Assembly: GCA_965242665.1 (NCBI GenBank)
Contig: OZ251484.1
Coordinates: 806,001 to 870,000 of the forward strand
Direction: 5' to 3'
DNA from: VXLM01 sp965242665
GTDB lineage: Bacteria; Chloroflexota; Dehalococcoidia; Lucifugimonadales; VXLM01
Length of the DNA: 64,000 bases
Positions 25,164 through 33,761 of the stretch are shown one piece after another. The position numbers and the translations under genes are program-made. The first letter of the stretch is position 1. Each line of letters starts with the position of its first letter. The notes under the pieces were generated by a model. That model made no database searches, was not told where the DNA came from, and saw nothing but the letters and a program-made list of their open reading frames with translations.

Positions 25164-25829
25164 ATGGACTACGTCATACACTCCAACCCCAGCTACAGCG
25201 TCGTCGAGGTCACCATCTCGCCCGGCGAGCAGCTCGTTACAGAGTCCGGCGCGATGGCTTGGATGACTTCGAACATGCGCGCCCAAACCTCTGCGAGGGG
25301 CGGGATCATGTCCGGGCTGAGTCGTGCGGTGCTGAGCGGCGAGAGCTTCTTTCAGAACACCTATGAATCGGAGGACGGGCCAGGCACTATCGGACTCGCG
25401 CCCGGCCAGCCCGGGGACATCAAAGCGTACCAGTTGGATGACGACGAACTGCTCCTCGAGAAGGGGGCGTACCTCGCATCGACCACCGATATTGCCACGA
25501 GTTCCGATTTTCAGGGACTGCGCGGACTGTTCAACGAGGGGATGTTCGTCCTCCGAGTATCAGGATCCGGGACGCTGTTCTTCAACGCCTACGGGGACAT
25601 CCAAGAGATCGAAGTCGACGGCACATACGTCGTGGACAACGGTCATGCGGTCGCTTGGCAGCCGACCCTCCAGTACCGTCTGACCAAGGCCAAGCGGATT
25701 CGCTCGTTCCTGTTCTCCGACCAGATCATCATGGAATTCTCCGGCAAGGGAAAGCTGTGGGTACAGTCCAGGAACCCCCGTTCCCTCGCGGACTGGGTCT
25801 TCCCGTTTCGCTCGACCAAGCAGGGGTAG
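25164..25829 (+). CDS. AIM24 / TIGR00266 family protein 3
   Basis: A 221-residue third paralogue: SPGEQLVTESGAMAWMTSN, LSGESFFQNTYES, FNEGMFVLRVSGSGTLFFN and VDNGHAVAWQPTLQYRL. It starts two bases after the previous stop, with the ribosome site inside that gene, and ends the three-gene run; about 130 bp follow before the convergent membrane protein gene. As with its neighbours, I can name the family but not the function. Confidence 0.9.
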   Translation: MDYVIHSNPSYSVVEVTISPGEQLVTESGAMAWMTSNMRAQTSARGGIMSGLSRAVLSGESFFQNTYESEDGPGTIGLAPGQPGDIKAYQLDDDELLLEKGAYLASTTDIATSSDFQGLRGLFNEGMFVLRVSGSGTLFFNAYGDIQEIEVDGTYVVDNGHAVAWQPTLQYRLTKAKRIRSFLFSDQIIMEFSGKGKLWVQSRNPRSLADWVFPFRSTKQG

Positions 25830-25959
25830 CTGGCGAGCGTATCGCCGAACTCCATCGGCGAGGCGTCAAATGTCTTCGAGTGAACCTGTCGGATCGATTG
25901 GCCCGATGAACCGCTCACTCGCGCCGCACCTGTCCGCTTCCGGCCCTCACCACGCCGTG

Positions 25960-26784
25960 TCACTCGAAAGGTGTGGGGTCTATGATCAATAGTAGTATAA
26001 ATCCCGCGATCGTAACCCCCATGGCTGTAGTAGCCATGATCCACAGCACCGCAAACGGCTCTGTGTATATCCTGTCGGGCACGCCTGCCCTGGAATGGTC
26101 ACTTCCTGGGAAATCCAGGGAGTCGACGTGATGCAACCGGACAATTGACCGCACGCCCAACCATACCAATACCAGCAGGGCAACAAGCGCCGTCAGTGCA
26201 GTAGCCTCATACGGCCGGTCGAACTGAATGAGTTGTCGCAGTCCCACGAATACAAAGCAGACCGAGCTCCCCAGCCAGAGTACTTGAAGAAGGAAGTAGG
26301 CTCGACGCATCGGCCAGCTTATGTCACCGCTGTTTGGGGTGTGCCGGTGAGTCAACCGGCGGATAACCGCGAACTCGACAACTCCAAGAGCCGCTCCTAC
26401 CATTGCCATGAGCAGAGAAGCCTCCGGTTCCCTTTCTATAACGAGTTGAAAGATGCTCATCGCAAAGAGAGATAAGACGCACAGAGACCAAAACCCAAAG
26501 AAGACGGCGTACCAGATGCGAACGAGGACGTCCGGGGGACGGATGCCCGTCATGCGGATCACCAAGTAGACCCATGGCGCGATTAGCAGAATCGAATACC
26601 ATGCACCCGTTCGCCAGTACGAACCGACACCCGGATACCGCTTGATCCACGCGATTAGACTGCAGACAGTCCCGGCAACGGGCGCAAAGAGCAGCCCAAA
26701 CACTGCGAGCAGAATCACGCCGATGATAATCCACGCGAGTACCCAAAAGGCTGTGTTCGCCGCACTTTCCACAAATTCTAGCAT
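25960..26784 (-). CDS. Multi-pass membrane protein, paralogue 1
   Basis: A 274-residue hydrophobic protein with about seven helices, including IIIGVILLAVFGLLFAPVAG near the N-terminus and LWIMATTAMGVTIAGFILLL at the C-terminus. I do not recognise the family. It is clearly a duplicate of the gene at 26879 (shared GSYWxTGAWYSILLIAPWVY and DKIYTEPFAVLWIMAT-type segments). ACAAGG precedes the ATG, and the left end of the MITE-like element begins about 20 bp upstream, as it does for the paralogue. Confidence 0.75.
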   Translation of the reverse strand: MLEFVESAANTAFWVLAWIIIGVILLAVFGLLFAPVAGTVCSLIAWIKRYPGVGSYWRTGAWYSILLIAPWVYLVIRMTGIRPPDVLVRIWYAVFFGFWSLCVLSLFAMSIFQLVIEREPEASLLMAMVGAALGVVEFAVIRRLTHRHTPNSGDISWPMRRAYFLLQVLWLGSSVCFVFVGLRQLIQFDRPYEATALTALVALLVLVWLGVRSIVRLHHVDSLDFPGSDHSRAGVPDRIYTEPFAVLWIMATTAMGVTIAGFILLLIIDPTPFE

Positions 26785-26803
26785 TGCTGCCTTGTAGCGG
26801 GTT

Positions 26804-26860
26804 CCGTTTTACTTTTGCGGCAGACGGCCGGGGGAAGGTAACTCTCCGTCTTACGCGTCG
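26804..26860. mobile_element. Fragment of the MITE-like element (left end only)
   Basis: The sequence ccgttttacttttgcggca and about 40 bp of following sub-terminal sequence match the left ends of elements 1 and 2, but interior and right end are missing. It sits between the two paralogous membrane genes, just upstream of the first. Confidence 0.6.
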
Positions 26861-26878
26861 CCCTACTTCCTGTTAGTG

Positions 26879-27685
26879 CTATCCGGAAGCCCACAGTGCC
26901 ACGCCGACTATCCATCCTGCGATCGTAACTCCCAACGCAGCCGTCGCCATGATCCACAGCACTGCAAACGGCTCTGTGTATATCTTGTCAGGCGGGACTG
27001 CATCAGACTGTACGTTACCTGGGAAATCCAGTGAATCGATGAGGTTCCCCTGGATATTTGACCTCGCAATCCACCATCCCAATATCATCAACCCAGCAAG
27101 GCCAATCATGAGAATAGCGCCGTCACGATCACTGTATTGCACAATCTCGCGCAATCCCCCAATTACAAACCACGCCGAACTCCCTAGCCAGAGAGATTGC
27201 AGAAGAACATAGGCTCGACGCATCACGGCGCTTGCCTCCCCTCTGTTCGGTATGCCCCTGCGAAGCAATCTGCGAATAGCGGCGGATTCTACAACCGCGA
27301 GAGCTACCCCAGAGGCGGCCAGGAGGATCGTTGCCTCAGGCTGCTCTTCCACGACGAGCTGCTGCACGCTCGCCCCGAAGAGAGACAAGACGCACAGAGA
27401 CCAGTACCCGAAGAAGATGGCGTACCAGATGCGAACGAGGACGTCCGAGGGGCGAAAGCCCGCCATGCGAATCACCAAGTAGACCCATGGCGCGATTAGC
27501 AGAATCGAATACCATGCACCCGTTCCCCAGTACGAACCGATGCGCGGATACCGCTTGATCCACGCGATTAGACTGCAGATAGTCCCGGCAACGGGCGCAA
27601 AGAGCAGTCCCAGCACTGCGAGCAGAATCCCGCCCATGATAGTCCACATGAGCACGTTCGCCGGAATTTCCGCAAATTCTAGCAT
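26879..27685 (-). CDS. Multi-pass membrane protein, paralogue 2
   Basis: A 268-residue paralogue of the gene at 25960, with matching helices (GGILLAVLGLLFAPVAGTI, LWIMATAALGVTIAGWIVGV). I placed the start at the ATG at 27685, which matches the N-terminus of paralogue 1. The frame stays open for another 136 codons, but that part is translated repeat DNA of the MITE-like element and is not protein-like. Function unknown; a recent tandem duplication including the element's end is likely. Confidence 0.75.
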   Translation of the reverse strand: MLEFAEIPANVLMWTIMGGILLAVLGLLFAPVAGTICSLIAWIKRYPRIGSYWGTGAWYSILLIAPWVYLVIRMAGFRPSDVLVRIWYAIFFGYWSLCVLSLFGASVQQLVVEEQPEATILLAASGVALAVVESAAIRRLLRRGIPNRGEASAVMRRAYVLLQSLWLGSSAWFVIGGLREIVQYSDRDGAILMIGLAGLMILGWWIARSNIQGNLIDSLDFPGNVQSDAVPPDKIYTEPFAVLWIMATAALGVTIAGWIVGVALWASG

Positions 27686-27704
27686 TGCTGCATTGTAGCG
27701 GGTT

Positions 27705-28162
27705 CCGTTTACTTTTGCGGCATGACAGCCGGGGGACGGCGACTCTCCAAGTGGTGCGTCCAATCGCGGAACGGGAGATTCCCGCCTTCGCGGGAATGAC
27801 GACAACCGGCGGGAATGACGACAACCGGCGGGAATGACGACAACCGGCGGGAATGACGACAACCGGCGGGAATGACGACACCCGGCGGGAATGACGACAC
27901 CCGGCGGGAATGACGACAACCGGCGGGAATGACGACAACCGGCGGGAATGACGACAACCGGCGGGAATGACGACAACCGGCGGGAATGACGACAACCCAG
28001 CGAGAATGACGACACCCGGCGGGAATGACGACAACCGGCGGGAATGACGACAACCCAGCGAGAATGACGACAACCCAGCGAGAATGACGACAACCCAGCG
28101 AGAATGACGGAGAGTCCAATCTGCTGCGGCCCGTGCGCAATCCATGCCGCAAAAGTAAACGG
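27705..28162. mobile_element. MITE-like element 2 with perfect 19-bp terminal inverted repeats
   Basis: Left end ccgtttacttttgcggcat (27705-27723) and right end atgccgcaaaagtaaacgg (28144-28162) are exact reverse complements. Inside are a full palindrome of the dispersed family (27778-27797) and about 16 tandem 19-bp units (core gacgacaaccggcgggaat, with variants) to about 28107. No transposase gene is present, so it would be non-autonomous. Long frames through it are artefacts of the tandem units. Confidence 0.78.
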
Positions 28163-28251
28163 TAAGTTGTAGCGCGCCGCGGCATTCTCGATCGTGGTAT
28201 TGTGGTACTATTGAATGTGCTTGGCAGGGACTTATCCGAGGAGGAGAGCGC

Positions 28252-29040
28252 GTGACAGAGGACATCTTGGTCGAACGGCGCGGCGGCATAGCCACGGTCA
28301 CGTTCAACCGACCGGAGCGGCGCAACGCGATTACCTACGACGGCTGGCGCACGCTCCGGGGCGTCGCCGGCGAGATCGCGTCCGACGACGGCATCCGCGT
28401 CGTCGTCTTCACGGGGGCCGGAGACCGCGCCTTCTCGGCGGGGGCGGATATCCACGACTTCGACCGCTATCGAAACGATGATTCGACTGCGAGAGAATAT
28501 GCGGCCGCCTTCGAGGGCGCGTTGGACGCCGTCGAGCGCATCCCAAAGCCGACGGTCTCCCTCATCAGAGGGTTCTGCATTGGAGGCGGCTGCGAGCTGA
28601 GTATGGCGACCGACATGCGCGTCGCTTCTGACGGAAGCAGATTCGGCATTCCGGCGGCAAGAATCGGCATCGTCATCGGCTACAAGGAGATGCGTCGGCT
28701 GCTCAGGCTGGTCGGGCCAGGGCACGCCAGCTACATCCTCATGTCCGGACGGCAGATCGACGCGGGCCAAGCCCTGCGCTTCGGTCTGGTGGATCACGTC
28801 GCCGCCCCGGAGCAGGTCGAGGAGTACGTGTACGATCTGGCGAGAGAGATGGTTCCTCTCGCGCCGCTTTCCCAGAGCCGCCACAAGGAGATCATGCGGA
28901 CTGTGCTCGACGACCCGGGCTTGATCGACCTCACGCCGTATCAAGAGGATCTTCCGTTCGCGAACTTTGCGAGCGCAGACTACGCCGAGGGGCGCCGCGC
29001 CTTCCTCGAACGCAGGCCACCAAGATTCCAAGGACGCTAG
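28252..29040 (+). CDS. Enoyl-CoA hydratase/isomerase family protein
   Basis: A 262-residue crotonase-fold protein: ATVTFNRPERRNAIT, the oxyanion-hole segments FSAGADIHDF and IRGFCIGGGCELSMATDMR, then GIPAARIGIVIGY and a C-terminal helical part. The second catalytic Glu of classical hydratases does not stand out (GIVIGYKEMRRL), so hydratase, isomerase or another crotonase activity remains open. The start is GTG with GAGGAGGAG upstream. It is a single gene with no beta-oxidation neighbours. Confidence 0.88.
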   Translation: MTEDILVERRGGIATVTFNRPERRNAITYDGWRTLRGVAGEIASDDGIRVVVFTGAGDRAFSAGADIHDFDRYRNDDSTAREYAAAFEGALDAVERIPKPTVSLIRGFCIGGGCELSMATDMRVASDGSRFGIPAARIGIVIGYKEMRRLLRLVGPGHASYILMSGRQIDAGQALRFGLVDHVAAPEQVEEYVYDLAREMVPLAPLSQSRHKEIMRTVLDDPGLIDLTPYQEDLPFANFASADYAEGRRAFLERRPPRFQGR

Positions 29041-29185
29041 GCCGTATACGTCAGAACGGGAACCCTCGATTGAGATACATTCATCGTCGCCCTGGTCAAT
29101 TTTCTCTTAGATCACCTGTCGAACGGAGGCGCAGCTCCAATCCGATGCTGCGCTTCGAGCGCGAGAGTTGTGAGAGGCGCGCCGG

Positions 29186-29926
29186 ATGATGGAGGGAGAC
29201 CCCTTGGAAAGGCCGTTCGTATCGGTGATCGTTCCGGCGTACAATGAGGAGCTGCGAATCGGATCGACGTTGGAGAAGTTGACGGACTACTTTGCCGCGC
29301 GCGCATTCCGATGGGAGGCGATCGTCGTAGACAACGGAAGCGACGATGCGACTGCCCAAATCGTCGAGCAGTGGGCCTCCAAGATGCCGCAAGTGCGGTT
29401 GGAGTCTATCCCGAATCCTGGCAAGGGGGCGGCCGTTCGGCATGGGATGTTGCGAGCGACGGGTTCGAACCGATTCATGTGCGACGCCGATATGTCCATG
29501 CCGGTAGAGTTTCTCGACGACTTCATCGAGCAGGTGGGAGCTGGGTACGATGTCGTGCTCGGCTCCCGTCAGGTGCGAGGGGCGAGGCGCTTCGGGGAGT
29601 CGGCTGGACGTCACGCGATGGGGAGGGTCTTCAATTGGGTCGTCCGGGTTGCGGTGATTCGAGACATTCTGGATACGCAGTGCGGGTTCAAGATGTTTCG
29701 CGGCGAATCCGCAGACGATATATTTCGGAGGCAGCGCACCACCGGCTGGGCGTTCGACGTGGAGGTGCTCTCGATCGCCCGGCAGAGGGGGATGTCGATC
29801 CTCGAAATGCCGATCGACTGGCGCCATGATCCGAAGAGCAAGGTCAGTCCCATTGCAGATTCGTTCCACATGTTGATGGATACGATCGCCGTGTGGTGGC
29901 GGTCTGTTACCGGCGCGTACCGCTAA
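29186..29926 (+). CDS. Family 2 glycosyltransferase, dolichyl-phosphate glucosyltransferase-like
   Basis: A 246-residue GT-A enzyme: VSVIVPAYNEELRIG, VVDNGSDDATAQIV, the metal-binding CDADMSMP and the acceptor-site region LDTQCGFKMFRG. The order and the QCGFK motif match ALG5-type polyprenyl-phosphate glucosyltransferases. There is no membrane helix, so it would act at the inner face of the membrane. It overlaps the open frame of the next glycosyltransferase; both likely build polyprenyl-linked sugars for envelope glycans. Confidence 0.87.
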   Translation: MMEGDPLERPFVSVIVPAYNEELRIGSTLEKLTDYFAARAFRWEAIVVDNGSDDATAQIVEQWASKMPQVRLESIPNPGKGAAVRHGMLRATGSNRFMCDADMSMPVEFLDDFIEQVGAGYDVVLGSRQVRGARRFGESAGRHAMGRVFNWVVRVAVIRDILDTQCGFKMFRGESADDIFRRQRTTGWAFDVEVLSIARQRGMSILEMPIDWRHDPKSKVSPIADSFHMLMDTIAVWWRSVTGAYR

Positions 29927-30009
29927 CGAGGGGATATGCGGCAGCACATCATCCGCAAAGCCAAACTATCGGACGTGCAGTATCCGGCGCGTCCGGGCGT
30001 GGAATCTCC

Positions 30010-30720
30010 ATGATAGCGGTGGTCATACCAACCTATAACGAGGCGGAGAACCTGCGTGAACTGGGTCGCCGTCTGTTCGGTCTGGACATCCCGGAGATGA
30101 CTCTCATCTTCGTGGACGACGGATCCCCCGACGGCACTGAAGCCATCGCGCAGGGACTGGCCGCCGAATATCCCGGCCGCGTCGAGTTGATTCAGCGCGG
30201 CAGGAAGTTGGGGCTGGGCACTGCATACGCTGTTGGGTTCGCGCACGCGGTCGATGCAGGCGCGGACTATGTCGTCCAGATGGACGCGGATCTCTCTCAT
30301 CAGCCGGAGTACATTCCAGAGTTCATCGCCGCGCTCCAGGATGCGGACGTGGTAGTCGGCTCCCGCTACGTGAGCGGCGGAGGCGTTGACGATGATTGGA
30401 GCCTTGGGCGAAGACTGATTAGCTCTGGAGGCAACTGGGCTATTCGGGTCGTTACCGGGGTCAAGGTCGAGGATGCTACAGGGGGCTTCAAGGCATTTCG
30501 GAGGAGCGCCCTGCAGTCGATAGACTTCTCTCGAATGCGGTGCGCCGGGTTCGGGTTCCAGGTGGAAGTGAACATGGCTTGCGAGCGGATGGGGTGCGTC
30601 GTCGTAGAGCGTCCGATCACGTTCTTGGACCGCACGAAGGGGAAGTCCAAGATGTCTCTTGGCATCGCTCTCGAAGCGATGTGGAAGCTGTTTCCCCTCC
30701 GCTGGAGCGGCCGCCCGTAG
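30010..30720 (+). CDS. Polyprenol-phosphate mannosyltransferase-like (DPM1 type)
   Basis: A 236-residue GT2 protein: IAVVIPTYNEAENL, FVDDGSPDGT, QMDADLSHQP, VGSRYVSGGGV, EDATGGFKAFRR and VERPITFLDRTKGKSKMS, the standard series for polyprenol monophosphomannose synthases. It lacks the C-terminal membrane domain of some homologues. I use the ATG at 30010, where the family begins; the 39 upstream codons overlap the previous gene. With the gene at 29186 it forms a two-gene sugar-lipid unit. Confidence 0.9.
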   Translation: MIAVVIPTYNEAENLRELGRRLFGLDIPEMTLIFVDDGSPDGTEAIAQGLAAEYPGRVELIQRGRKLGLGTAYAVGFAHAVDAGADYVVQMDADLSHQPEYIPEFIAALQDADVVVGSRYVSGGGVDDDWSLGRRLISSGGNWAIRVVTGVKVEDATGGFKAFRRSALQSIDFSRMRCAGFGFQVEVNMACERMGCVVVERPITFLDRTKGKSKMSLGIALEAMWKLFPLRWSGRP

Positions 30721-30819
30721 GCGTCAAGCTCGCATGAGCGCCGCCAGCCTCTTGCTAGTCTCGGAGGAACCCAGTCGAGCATCCGGATGAAAATAGCGCG
30801 GAGAAAGTGGATATTAGTC

Positions 30820-30848
30820 TTGCAACGATAGCGCGAGTCTTGTATTAG
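30820..30848 (+). promoter_or_regulatory. Possible promoter of the TPR gene
   Basis: TTGCAA (30820-30825), 17 bp, TATTAG (30843-30848). The motif attagtctt occurs twice as a direct repeat (about 30813 and 30844) across the promoter and could be an operator. Confidence 0.35.
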
Positions 30849-30892
30849 TCTTTTAATGGTCTTGTAAGTTTGCGCGACGGAGTCTTGCACAC

Positions 30893-31729
30893 ATGGCATT
30901 CCAACGATCGAAAGACATAGAATGGACGAAGAACGAACGGATGAAGAAGGCGATAGCCTTGGCGATGCGGAACCGCTGGTCCGAGGCTGTCGAGGCGAAC
31001 CGTTCTTTGATCGCAGATTTTCCGGGCGATGTGGAGGCGTACAACCGTCTTGGCAGGGCATTGACCGAGCTCGGGAGAATCGACGAGGCAAAGGACGTCT
31101 TTCGGCAGGCACTCGAGGTCTCGCCGCACAACGCCATCGCCAGGAAGAACCTCGACCGAATCACGCAGATCGGCAGTGAACTGCATCCCGTGCCGCGGAC
31201 GAGTCGACGCGCCGCGCGCGCCTTCATCGGAGACACCGGCAAGACGGGAGTCACCTCTTTGGTGAACCTGTCTCCTCCCAACGTCCTAGCGAAGATGGCG
31301 CCGGGAGACGATGTGCGTTTGGAGTTGGACAAGGGCCGCCTGAACGTCATCGGCGGCGCAACGAACGAGAAACTCGGACAGATCGAGCCAAAGGTCGCCT
31401 CGCGGCTCAAGCGCCTCATCGACGGAGGGAACCGGTATCAGGCCACGGTCAAGAGCGTCGACGACCATGAGATTACGATCATCATCCGCGAGGTGTACAA
31501 GCACCCTTCGCAGTCCGGCGTCGTCTCATTCTCTTCTCATGCATCGGTCGGCGCGCGCGGCTCCGGCATCTCCGAGGGCTACGAGTTCGGACAGGACGAG
31601 AGCGCGGCAGAGACTCAGGACATGAACGAAGTGAAAGACTGGTCGGACGACGATACCGAGCCGGGAGACGACGAGGTCTTCGCGCCTCCCGTCCACCAAA
31701 TCATCAATTCCGACGACGAGGACTCCTAG
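30893..31729 (+). CDS. TPR protein with acidic tail, unknown function
   Basis: A 278-residue soluble protein. Residues ~15-100 form two or three tetratricopeptide repeats (AYNRLGRALTELGRIDEAKD ...). The middle (LELDKGRLNVIGGATNEKLG ... TVKSVDDHEITIIIREVY) is beta-rich. The last ~50 residues are strongly acidic and low in complexity. No catalytic motif is seen. The TPR suggests protein-protein contact. It stands alone between a glycosyltransferase and a convergent reductase. Confidence 0.78.
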   Translation: MAFQRSKDIEWTKNERMKKAIALAMRNRWSEAVEANRSLIADFPGDVEAYNRLGRALTELGRIDEAKDVFRQALEVSPHNAIARKNLDRITQIGSELHPVPRTSRRAARAFIGDTGKTGVTSLVNLSPPNVLAKMAPGDDVRLELDKGRLNVIGGATNEKLGQIEPKVASRLKRLIDGGNRYQATVKSVDDHEITIIIREVYKHPSQSGVVSFSSHASVGARGSGISEGYEFGQDESAAETQDMNEVKDWSDDDTEPGDDEVFAPPVHQIINSDDEDS

Positions 31730-31763
31730 GCCGATCCTGGCGGGGGAACTCGGTCCGGTATCG

Positions 31764-32702
31764 TCAGCTGCTCCGCTCCGCCATTGCGCGCGCGTGGTAC
31801 AGCGACAGACACGTTGCGATGAAGTCGTTCGTCGGCGTCGGAATCGACAACTCTGCGCCCATTCGAGACACCGCGCCATTCAGAACCTCGACCTCGATGG
31901 GGTTTCCCCGCATCAGGTCGGTATACATCGACGAGGTGTTTTCGCCATCGATGCTGACGAAATAGTCAATGGTATCGTCCACGTAGTCATTCGCGATACC
32001 GACGTTCATGGCCTCGGAGACCGAATAGGCCTCGCGCATGATGCGCCGCGTCAAGTCCAGCGTTGCAGGATTCGCGACGACCTGATCGAATGTGGATCGG
32101 GTGATGCACGTCGAGCCGCTGAGTCCGCAGATGTAGATGAACTTGCTCCAGAGCTCCTTCGTGATGTCGTCCGATACCTTTACTTCTACCCCGTCCACGT
32201 CCAACGACTCTCGGATTTCGTCGACTCGGTCGGAGCGCCTCCCGTCCGGCTCGCCAAACACGATATCGGGCGGCTTGAGGCCAAACTCACGCACGACGCC
32301 CGGCCCAGTGCGGGTCGCGTCAATGTATGTCAGCCCCGGCAAGGTTGCATTCCGTCCGTATGCGGCTGCAAGGGCGTCTCCGCTGCCCATGCCGTTTTGA
32401 AGGGTGAGGATGACCGTATCAGATCCTACTGCGGGGGAGATCGTAGCCACTGCGGCGGAATTGTCATACCCCTTGACACAGTAGAGGACGAGGTCGGCCG
32501 TCCACGCGCCGTCTGGCCGTTCCAAGGCTTGCGCGTCGATATCGAACGTGCCGGCTGAGTTGCTCTCGATTCGCAGGCCGGATCTTGCGATCGACTTCAA
32601 GTGGTCGCCGCGGGCAATGAACACCACATCATGCCCGGCGCGTTGGAGCACCGCCCCGAAGTATCCTCCTACGGCTCCCGAACCCATGATCAGTACTTTC
32701 AT
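31764..32702 (-). CDS. panE: 2-dehydropantoate 2-reductase (ApbA/PanE family)
   Basis: A 312-residue NADPH-dependent reductase: VLIMGSGAVGGYFGA (Rossmann loop), LVLYCVKGYDN, LTLQNGMGSGDAL with the conserved Asn, and the catalytic-Lys region ELWSKFIYICGLSGSTC. It reduces ketopantoate in the CoA pathway, though the family also contains other 2-oxoacid reductases. The chosen ATG follows GGAGG by ten bases; the longer open frame overlaps the divergent deacetylase's upstream region. Confidence 0.88.
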   Translation of the reverse strand: MKVLIMGSGAVGGYFGAVLQRAGHDVVFIARGDHLKSIARSGLRIESNSAGTFDIDAQALERPDGAWTADLVLYCVKGYDNSAAVATISPAVGSDTVILTLQNGMGSGDALAAAYGRNATLPGLTYIDATRTGPGVVREFGLKPPDIVFGEPDGRRSDRVDEIRESLDVDGVEVKVSDDITKELWSKFIYICGLSGSTCITRSTFDQVVANPATLDLTRRIMREAYSVSEAMNVGIANDYVDDTIDYFVSIDGENTSSMYTDLMRGNPIEVEVLNGAVSRMGAELSIPTPTNDFIATCLSLYHARAMAERSS

Positions 32703-32932
32703 GACAATCCAACCTCCATTGGGCGATAATAGTATTGGGCGAACGGCGCGGGCGCAATCGCTCTCCAAGGCGCGAGTCGGGCACCCAGCCGGCTGCACAT
32801 CCATGAGGGTTGCAGCTCAGAACTGGGCTCCGCGTTCGACAGGGAACCGCCCGTAGTGATACAGTACGACCTACCGCGGCTGTTACGGCGCGGGGCAATG
32901 ATACCATATACCGTATGAAGGAGGACGAAACG

Positions 32933-33691
32933 TTGGCGAGACTCATGGCAATTGCGGCGCATCCGCAAGACTTGGCGGAGCGCACCGGCGGCACGGCGGC
33001 CAAGCATATCGAACGCGGGGACGAAGTGATGTGGGTAAGCCTGACGACGGGTGTCGTGACCCACGCATTCAATACCTTCCCCGCAACTGGCGAGGATAAG
33101 CTCAAGGACATCGAAAGGATCAAGGGCGCGAAGCGGGAGGAATTGGAGCAAGCGGCCAGTATCTTGGGAGTACAGCATTGGCACTTCCTCGATTTTCCGG
33201 AGAATCCCATGGTGGTTGGGTTCGATGAGTACAAGACGGTGGTCGAACTGATGCGTTCGTTCCGTCCTGACATCGTCATCACGCAGCACCCTGTCGAGTA
33301 CGGGCGGCTCGATCACATGGACGCCGGCGAGTTCGCCGTTCGCTGCGTCGACTACGTGCGGGCGGACGGGTTCGATTCGCCGCTCGCTCCGCACACCGTG
33401 CAAGAGGTGTACATGTCGTATTATCTCGACTACCGCTCGGACGCGCTCATGGCGTCGGCACGTCAAGCGCCTGACATCGTGGTCGACATCACGGACGTGG
33501 CAGAAAAGAAGAAGGCGTCGATGGCCGCATTCGCCACGACGCAGACCAAGCCGGGGGAAGACTTTGCAGCCAAGCTCGATACGTTCATGGCAAGCGTGGA
33601 CGGCGCGGTTGGGTATGTGAACGGCATGGGGTACGGCGAGCAGTTCGTCCGTCTCAACCCCGCAAAGGTACAATACCTGCCGTTCGGGTAG
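32933..33691 (+). CDS. PIG-L/LmbE-type deacetylase with altered HPxD motif
   Basis: A ~252-residue zinc-dependent deacetylase-like protein. The family motif AHPDD reads AHPQDLAE, so the zinc-ligand Asp is kept and the preceding Asp is Gln. Later come ITQHPVEYGRLDHMDAG, with possible ligand His residues, and a typical LmbE C-terminus. The substrate is unknown; relatives deacetylate N-acetylglucosaminyl lipids and thiol precursors. I chose the TTG at 32933 because AAGGAGG lies eight bases upstream; the ATG at 32915 precedes that site. Confidence 0.8.
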   Translation: MARLMAIAAHPQDLAERTGGTAAKHIERGDEVMWVSLTTGVVTHAFNTFPATGEDKLKDIERIKGAKREELEQAASILGVQHWHFLDFPENPMVVGFDEYKTVVELMRSFRPDIVITQHPVEYGRLDHMDAGEFAVRCVDYVRADGFDSPLAPHTVQEVYMSYYLDYRSDALMASARQAPDIVVDITDVAEKKKASMAAFATTQTKPGEDFAAKLDTFMASVDGAVGYVNGMGYGEQFVRLNPAKVQYLPFG

Positions 33692-33761
33692 GAAGCGGTG
33701 CAGATCCACACACAGCAAGCGGGGAACGCCGTTGCCCCGCATTCAATGAGGAATTGACGTC

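Noticed and set aside
27794..28107. CRISPR or protein-coding tandem array
   Set aside because: 19-bp units without spacers; the coding frames seen are repeat artefacts.
27709..29031. Long minus-strand frame over the MITE-like array and the enoyl-CoA hydratase gene
   Set aside because: Composed of translated tandem units (GCRHSRRLSSF-type) and the antisense of a clear crotonase gene.
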